NCBI GenBank assembly: GCA_017163975.1
Contig: JAFFSR010000019.1
Span: 610,001-674,000, forward strand
Length of the DNA: 64,000 bases
Direction: 5' to 3'
Origin: Anastatus disparis
Taxonomy: Eukaryota > Arthropoda > Insecta > Hymenoptera > Eupelmidae
Position 1 is the stretch's first letter; every line of letters starts with the position of its first letter. The position numbers and the translations under genes were made by a program. Under the pieces are notes generated by a model, which saw only the letters and a list, made by a program, of their open reading frames with translations, was not told the origin of the DNA and did no database searches. Below are positions 58,984 to 64,000 of this stretch, in pieces.

Positions 58984-59641
58984 AAGAAAGAGAGGTAGAC
59001 CCAAAAAGGAAGCAAAAGTGTTATTCTTTCTGAATGACAGTTCTGAAACATTCGATTTAGATAATTATGATAGAGTATTGAGTGATATCAAATATCACGC
59101 ATTACTAGCTAAGATCCAAGGCGATCCACAAACTTATAAGGAAGCCATAAATTCAACTGAGAGTGAAAATTGGATTGAAGCGATTAAAGTTGAATTAGAT
59201 GCTCTGAAGCACGAACAAGTATACAATCCAGTAGAGAGAAGAGAAATTTGTACTTCAGAAAGAAAACCTAACATCATCAGCTCTAGATGGGTTTTCAAAA
59301 AGAAAATAAATGAAATTGGCGAATACAGATACAAAGCCAGACTTGTTACACGAGGTTTTCAAGACAAATATACATACGATCTTAGAGAAACCTATGCGCC
59401 TGTTTCTAGAATTTCTTTAATAAGAGCATTTCTGTCGATTGTAAACAAGTTTAATGTCAAAATAATGCAATTGGATATAGAAACTGCATTTCTATATGGA
59501 GAATTGAATGAAGACATGTACATGGAAATATCCGAAGGTATTTCATTGAGTCAAGAAATGAGGAACAAATTTGTCTGGAAATTGAACAAGTCTCTTTATG
59601 GACTAATGTACATCTATGTGTACACCTATAAAACAAAATAA
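58984..59641 (+). pseudogene. Copia reverse transcriptase, N-terminal half
   Basis: After a basic KRGRPKK linker the frame shows SENWIEAIKVELDALK, ISSRWVFKKK, YKARLVTRGF, YAPVSRI and MQLDIETAFLYGEL (first catalytic Asp). It runs to LNKSLYGL and then breaks, so the YVDD motif is missing. Confidence 0.88.
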
Positions 59642-60260
59642 TGTTACGAATTTATTGAGGAAGAACAGAGAGGAAGATGAATATACAAAAGTTTCGACTC
59701 CTAACAGACAATATAGGGAAGCTATAGGTTTCTTGTTGTACCTAGCAAGTTCCACACGGCCAGATATTTCATATGCGGTTAATGTTCTAAGCCGTCATCA
59801 GGTTAATCCAACTAAGTATGACTGGGAAATGGTAATAGGAGTTTTTCGTTACCTTATTAAGCTATTTGGAAATGCAGTCTCTCGGAGAACACACAAACAG
59901 TCAAGTGTAGCTCTGTCGACTTGTCAAGCTGAGTACGTAGCCATGAGCGAGACATGTCAATAAATCATGTCTCTACATAATTCGATTAAACTTATGCTAA
60001 ATAAAGATCTTTTTCCAATCACTTTATACTGCGACAATCTATCGGCAATCTCATGTGCCAAAGTGAACGGTGGAAATAGATTGAGATACATGGTAGAAAG
60101 ACGTGAAAATTATGTCAAAGAATGTGTCAATAGAAATTATATAATTTTAAAATGGATAAAGTCAAAAGCACAATTAGCTGATATTTTCACTAAAGCCTTA
60201 ATGACAATCACGCATGATAGACTAACTTTTGAAATATTAAATACGAATATGCATGAATAA
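59642..60260 (+). pseudogene. Copia RNase H region with internal deletion
   Basis: Two frames: one with REAIGFLLYLASSTRPDISY and a second deletion between FRYLI and KLFGNAV that removed the first RNase H catalytic residues, then VALSTCQAEYVAMSE. A stop follows (TAA near 59961), then LYCDNLSAISCA and a SKAQLADIFTKAL tail. Non-functional. Confidence 0.85.
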
Positions 60261-60377
60261 ATCATTTTTTCTTTTTTTAGATTCATCTGATTCATCTGAT
60301 GCATCTGAAGATAAGACCAACTGCCAGGATAATGAAGATGAGTCATGGGATTGATAAATTATAAATATTATACAAGT

Positions 60378-60386
60378 GAGAGGGAG
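60378..60386 (+). other. Copia polypurine tract
   Basis: GAGAGGGAG directly before the LTR start TGTTGGAATAG. Confidence 0.8.
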
Positions 60387-60602
60387 TGTTGGAATAGACA
60401 CTTGTATAAAGTGTGGCGTACAAGGCGCCACCTGTCTCTTATACTGACTGGACAATGCGCGTTGTGACTGGTGCTCAGTCTTTTTACTGCTGTCATAGAG
60501 ATCGCACACATTTCGATATATAACTGGGATATTTGTTAGATTACAGTAGATAAAATTATTGCCATTGAGAAACTTAAATAAGTGTTTTATTATTTCAACC
60601 CA
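60387..60602 (+). repeat. Copia 3' LTR, about 216 bp
   Basis: Starts TGTTGGAATAGACAC; the end is placed at TTTCAACCCA but is uncertain because no 5' LTR is available to compare. Confidence 0.65.
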
Positions 60603-62459
60603 CCATAATACTTTAAGTAGATATTATTTATTTTAACTCTATCACTTATATATTTTATTCAATTTAAAAAAATTGAAAAAGATATTTATTACTTTTTATT
60701 TTTTTCGTCTTGTTTTTCAAATTTTGACAAATTTTGATAATAGCTATATTAGTACAATCATTTAAGTTAAAATAAAAAATCCCTTGGAGCTGTTATTTTT
60801 CTATGAACTTAGATCGCAAATCAGATATCAAAGTTGACAAACCTAACCTTAAAATACTATAAATTAAAAACTTTTATATAACTTTTTTAGTATAAGATTT
60901 ATGTAGATTTCTTTAGTTGTCCGCACTCAAGTTGAATCCTACTAATTTTTTTCTTGAAGTGAAAAAAACCCGATTAAATTCACCATTTACTCATAAACTT
61001 GAATCAGAAATATCAGAAGGGGAAGCTTCATCATGCCTTTAATGTATTTAATTACACTAATATTATGAATACGTATTCGAACATTAGAACATTATCATAT
61101 TCGATAAATTTATTCGAGCCATAAGACCCCAAGCATCTTGCCCGAGGTCAGTAGTTCTTATTTTGGTCACTTCATTTAATGTGTATTGGATTTCACGGTA
61201 ACACTTTCTAATTAACGATCAACTTTTGATTAACTTTACCAATCGAAAATAGCTAAAAAAGATATTTAGTTTTTATTTATTTTTTTTTTGCTTGTTCTTT
61301 GAATATTAACAAAGTTACACGCTTCCATTTCTCATTTGTTAAAATGAATAGATATTTACAAGTGAAAGCAATTCTGATATACATTTTTATTGAAAATAAA
61401 CAAAATTATTTCTTTCGCTACTTTCGATCAGTAAAAAATGTCTAAAACCTCTTCTAAAACTGACCTTTAATATAACCAATAGTATAATAATAAAATATGT
61501 GTATTACCTTACTTTTAACGTTTAGACTTACATTGCATACAAATATGATTCTTATTATAAAAACTATGTGAATAGTCTGTATGGTTATGATTATATATTA
61601 TGGTTTTAAATTGTATTCGAGTACGATTTGAAAATTTTTCAGATTAAGTTAGATTTACGACTGAATAAGAAAAACAAGCAATAAGATTGCGATAATACTC
61701 TAAAATAAAAGTAAAATTAATAATTCTTGAGTTGTAAAGACCTATGTTATTTAAATCTGCATGATGCAACTGTAAACGATATGTAAAAATACTTTATCAG
61801 TATGATAAAAAAAAGATATTAAGTACTAAGTCACTGTCGGTTCATTGAAGATAGTTTGTCATAATGTTCTAAGACATAAATAAAGCTGCAACTGTTTTTA
61901 CAGCGACATGCAAATTGTGCAACAATTGGTGAGACGTGTTATGCCGTTAATCTGAACCAGATTCAGCGTGCGTCATAGAATGACACTACCTATTGATTAG
62001 AAAAACTGTCATTAATCAGTGAACTGACCCCGAGCCTCGTATACATGATTTTGTCTGTGATATGAAATAAGTAACTCAATTTGTGAATACACAAACTCTG
62101 TACAAATCTTCATATATGAACGGCATCGCTCCAGACCTCACTAAAAGGCCTTCTTGAGTGTAAAAGGCGATATGCATAATTGTAGTAACTAGTTTCTTAA
62201 CTATTACTTATAAATATCGTCTGAATTTTGGTAAGAAATTCGATTGTTTTTATTATTATTTAATTGTCAAATATAATCATGCTCGAATATAGTTTAAAAC
62301 CATAATTCATAATAGCATACTTTAGATAATGATTGTTTTGTAGATGTAGAGTAGAATAATTCAATCGTAATGTTAGAATATATAAAAATTAATTGAATTA
62401 AAAACCAAATTTCAGACTTGATGTCGTTGACATTGATTACAGCTATAAGTGTAAGAGAA
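60603..62459. other. AT-rich sequence with repeat M copy 2
   Basis: 60840-61060 matches 29044-29260 inverted (TTCTTTAGTTGTCCGCACTC; GGAAGCTTCATCATGCC). A ~70-codon minus-strand frame (62294-62506) looks random. Otherwise nothing. Confidence 0.5.
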
Positions 62460-62469
62460 AATAAAATAT

Positions 62470-62700
62470 TTTGCACATGAGATCGCACGTGAGATTTCAT
62501 GTGCAATCGGGTATCGGGGAAAATTAATTTTTTTGCACATGAAATTCCACCTGAGATCTCACGTGAGATCGGGTATCAGGAAAAATAAAGTTTCGCAGCA
62601 CATGAGATCTCAGGTGAGATCTAAGTTGTCATATGAGATCTCGTTTTATTTTCAATCGTGCGAGCTCATGTAAGATCGCATGAAATTTTGTTCAGTAGGG
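62470..62700. repeat. Palindromic GAGATC/CACGTG repeat cluster
   Basis: ~72-bp units built on CACATGAGATC, CACGTGAGATC and ATCGGGTATCRGG. The second unit contains GAGATCTCACGTGAGATC, nearly self-complementary. At least three diverged units. Confidence 0.75.
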
Positions 62701-64000
62701 ATAGTAATTTTTGTCATACATTCGAAAAATTCTATAATTTCTTGTCAAAATACCCTTTGCGTATGCGATTTCGACAACTAACGATACCAGCATATGTTAA
62801 ACCAAGAAATCCTGTTACTTGACGTTAAAATTTGTGTCCAACTTCAGCAAGCGGTGAGAGTTCAGTACACTTCATATATAAGTCCGATCCATCTGACCAT
62901 TACTAAAATACGCGCATGTTTACTAGCGACCTCTGCGGCGTTACGTTTATATTAGGTTCGATATGATATAGGTCAGATTAATTCACAGCGATTGAATAAA
63001 TATATACATTTTCAAAAACATAATTTAAAAATTTTGTTTATTATATATTTAATATCTAAATAAAAACTGATGAAAAATATTAATAATTAATAAAAAAAAT
63101 TAAAAACTAATATAAATGGATAAAAAATATTATTTTGTAATATCAATAGATAAAATCGGATAAAAAGGGATAAAATATAATAAAATGTCCGAATTCATAC
63201 AAATCGAAAACAACTCTGCTTGTGCTAGCAGAATAAAAGTCTTTAACGAGAGTAACTTAACGTACGATTCTTGTAACGTTATAGTACAATTAAAGGAGTT
63301 TTTTTTTTTAAAACAAAAATTGATCAATAGATCTGTTTCTCGTGAATTGATCAATAAGATCGATGAGATCAATAAGAATTAATTTTCAATTGATCAAATT
63401 AATGGAAATACATTATTTCATGTATCGTCTTATATCGATACATGGGCTCATCGGCTCAAAAATAATTTAAAGGAGAGTGTCGTAGAAAAACATACAGTTC
63501 GAACATGAGATATTATTATTAACTACATAGACACTGATTACCATAAGGAGTTTTTAAAATAAATGAAGAAATAGGATTATGAAAAAGAAATGCTTTTTCA
63601 GCGATTATAAAGAAATAATTTTATAGTTCACTATATAATCTGAGAAAGAAATTAACGAGTATATTTTGGATTAATTTTACAAGTCAAAAAGGAATTAAAA
63701 TAAGTATCAAAGGTAAAATGGCTAGTTGATAAATATATCGGAAATACCAAAAACTGATTGGAATGCATGACGAGCAACGTAACAGCAGCTAAGACTACAG
63801 ATTAAAGGACTTAGATTCTATCGATTTTCATAGTTGATACTTATATGTATAAAGTAATTAGTTAACAATTTTCATTGTGTTACAAGAGCAACTGGATGAC
63901 CAATTATACAGAAAAGGATTATTCAAAACGTAAAAGACGAGAAAAATAAAGAAAATATAAAAATAAATTTAAATGAAATTGTTAACGCAACATTGTTAAT
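62701..64000. other. AT-rich sequence, no gene supported
   Basis: A TATATAAG near 62875 lacks a matching initiator. The 65-codon frame at 63185-63382 has no motif; I cannot support it as a gene. Confidence 0.4.

Larger units (their letters stand above)
57326..60602 (+). mobile_element. Decayed copia (Pseudoviridae-type) retrotransposon
   Basis: Order integrase, reverse transcriptase, RNase H, polypurine tract, LTR, i.e. copia order. The 5' LTR and most of gag were not found. The body has frameshifts, two internal deletions and MITE C3. Confidence 0.85.

Noticed and set aside
62294..63382. Short frames near the right edge
   Set aside because: Length and composition expected by chance in AT-rich DNA.

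Overview
The window looks like a gene-poor, transposon-packed stretch of an AT-rich insect nuclear genome. A hymenopteran such as a parasitoid wasp would fit, but that is inference from the element types, the AT bias and a CCCAATAA-type repeat. I see no intact host gene, no prokaryotic operon and no CRISPR. Nearly every recognisable protein is a transposase, retroelement or retroelement-accessory fragment, and almost all are broken.

Layout. 1-2560: tandem array with a 114-bp period, each monomer carrying the 16-bp palindrome ATCTTTCATGAAAGAT, in a 1093-bp higher-order unit that also holds a small promoter-like block. 3503-11832: remains of a Tc1/mariner-type element (TA sites, CAGGGTGTCCC ends) filled with its own dead transposase, a ~450-bp satellite, a CENPB/Tigger-type transposase pseudogene split by a 1071-bp foldback element, microsatellite, and a LINE of ORF1 plus 3' tail with no ORF2. 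11.8-29 kb: a dense field of foldback elements and MITEs, many nested. Five families (A-E) sit at TTAA; three of them (C, D, E) are ~380-bp hairpins sharing a terminal motif. Others use TTA or TA.

30175-52402: one 22.2-kb LTR retrotransposon with 2.63-kb LTRs, a 5-bp CTTTT target duplication, a tRNA-Lys-like primer site and a polypurine tract. It has a ~13-kb non-coding leader with hairpin repeats and an internal TATA/initiator, then a gag, a truncated env, an unusual RRM plus zinc-finger reading frame and a last small ORF. Pol is absent. A 381-bp MITE sits in the 3' LTR only, so the 5' LTR is the exact empty site.

52.4-64 kb: a probable solo LTR, mariner-type end fragments, a 5S rRNA-derived fragment, a decayed copia element (57.3-60.6 kb) whose ORF is split by another copy of the same MITE, and AT-rich sequence ending with a cluster of GAGATCTCACGTGAGATC-like palindromes. 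The nesting order and several paralogous empty sites make this window unusually good for reconstructing transposition history. Coordinates were read by eye; element ends with clear target sites should be accurate to a base or two, others are approximate.
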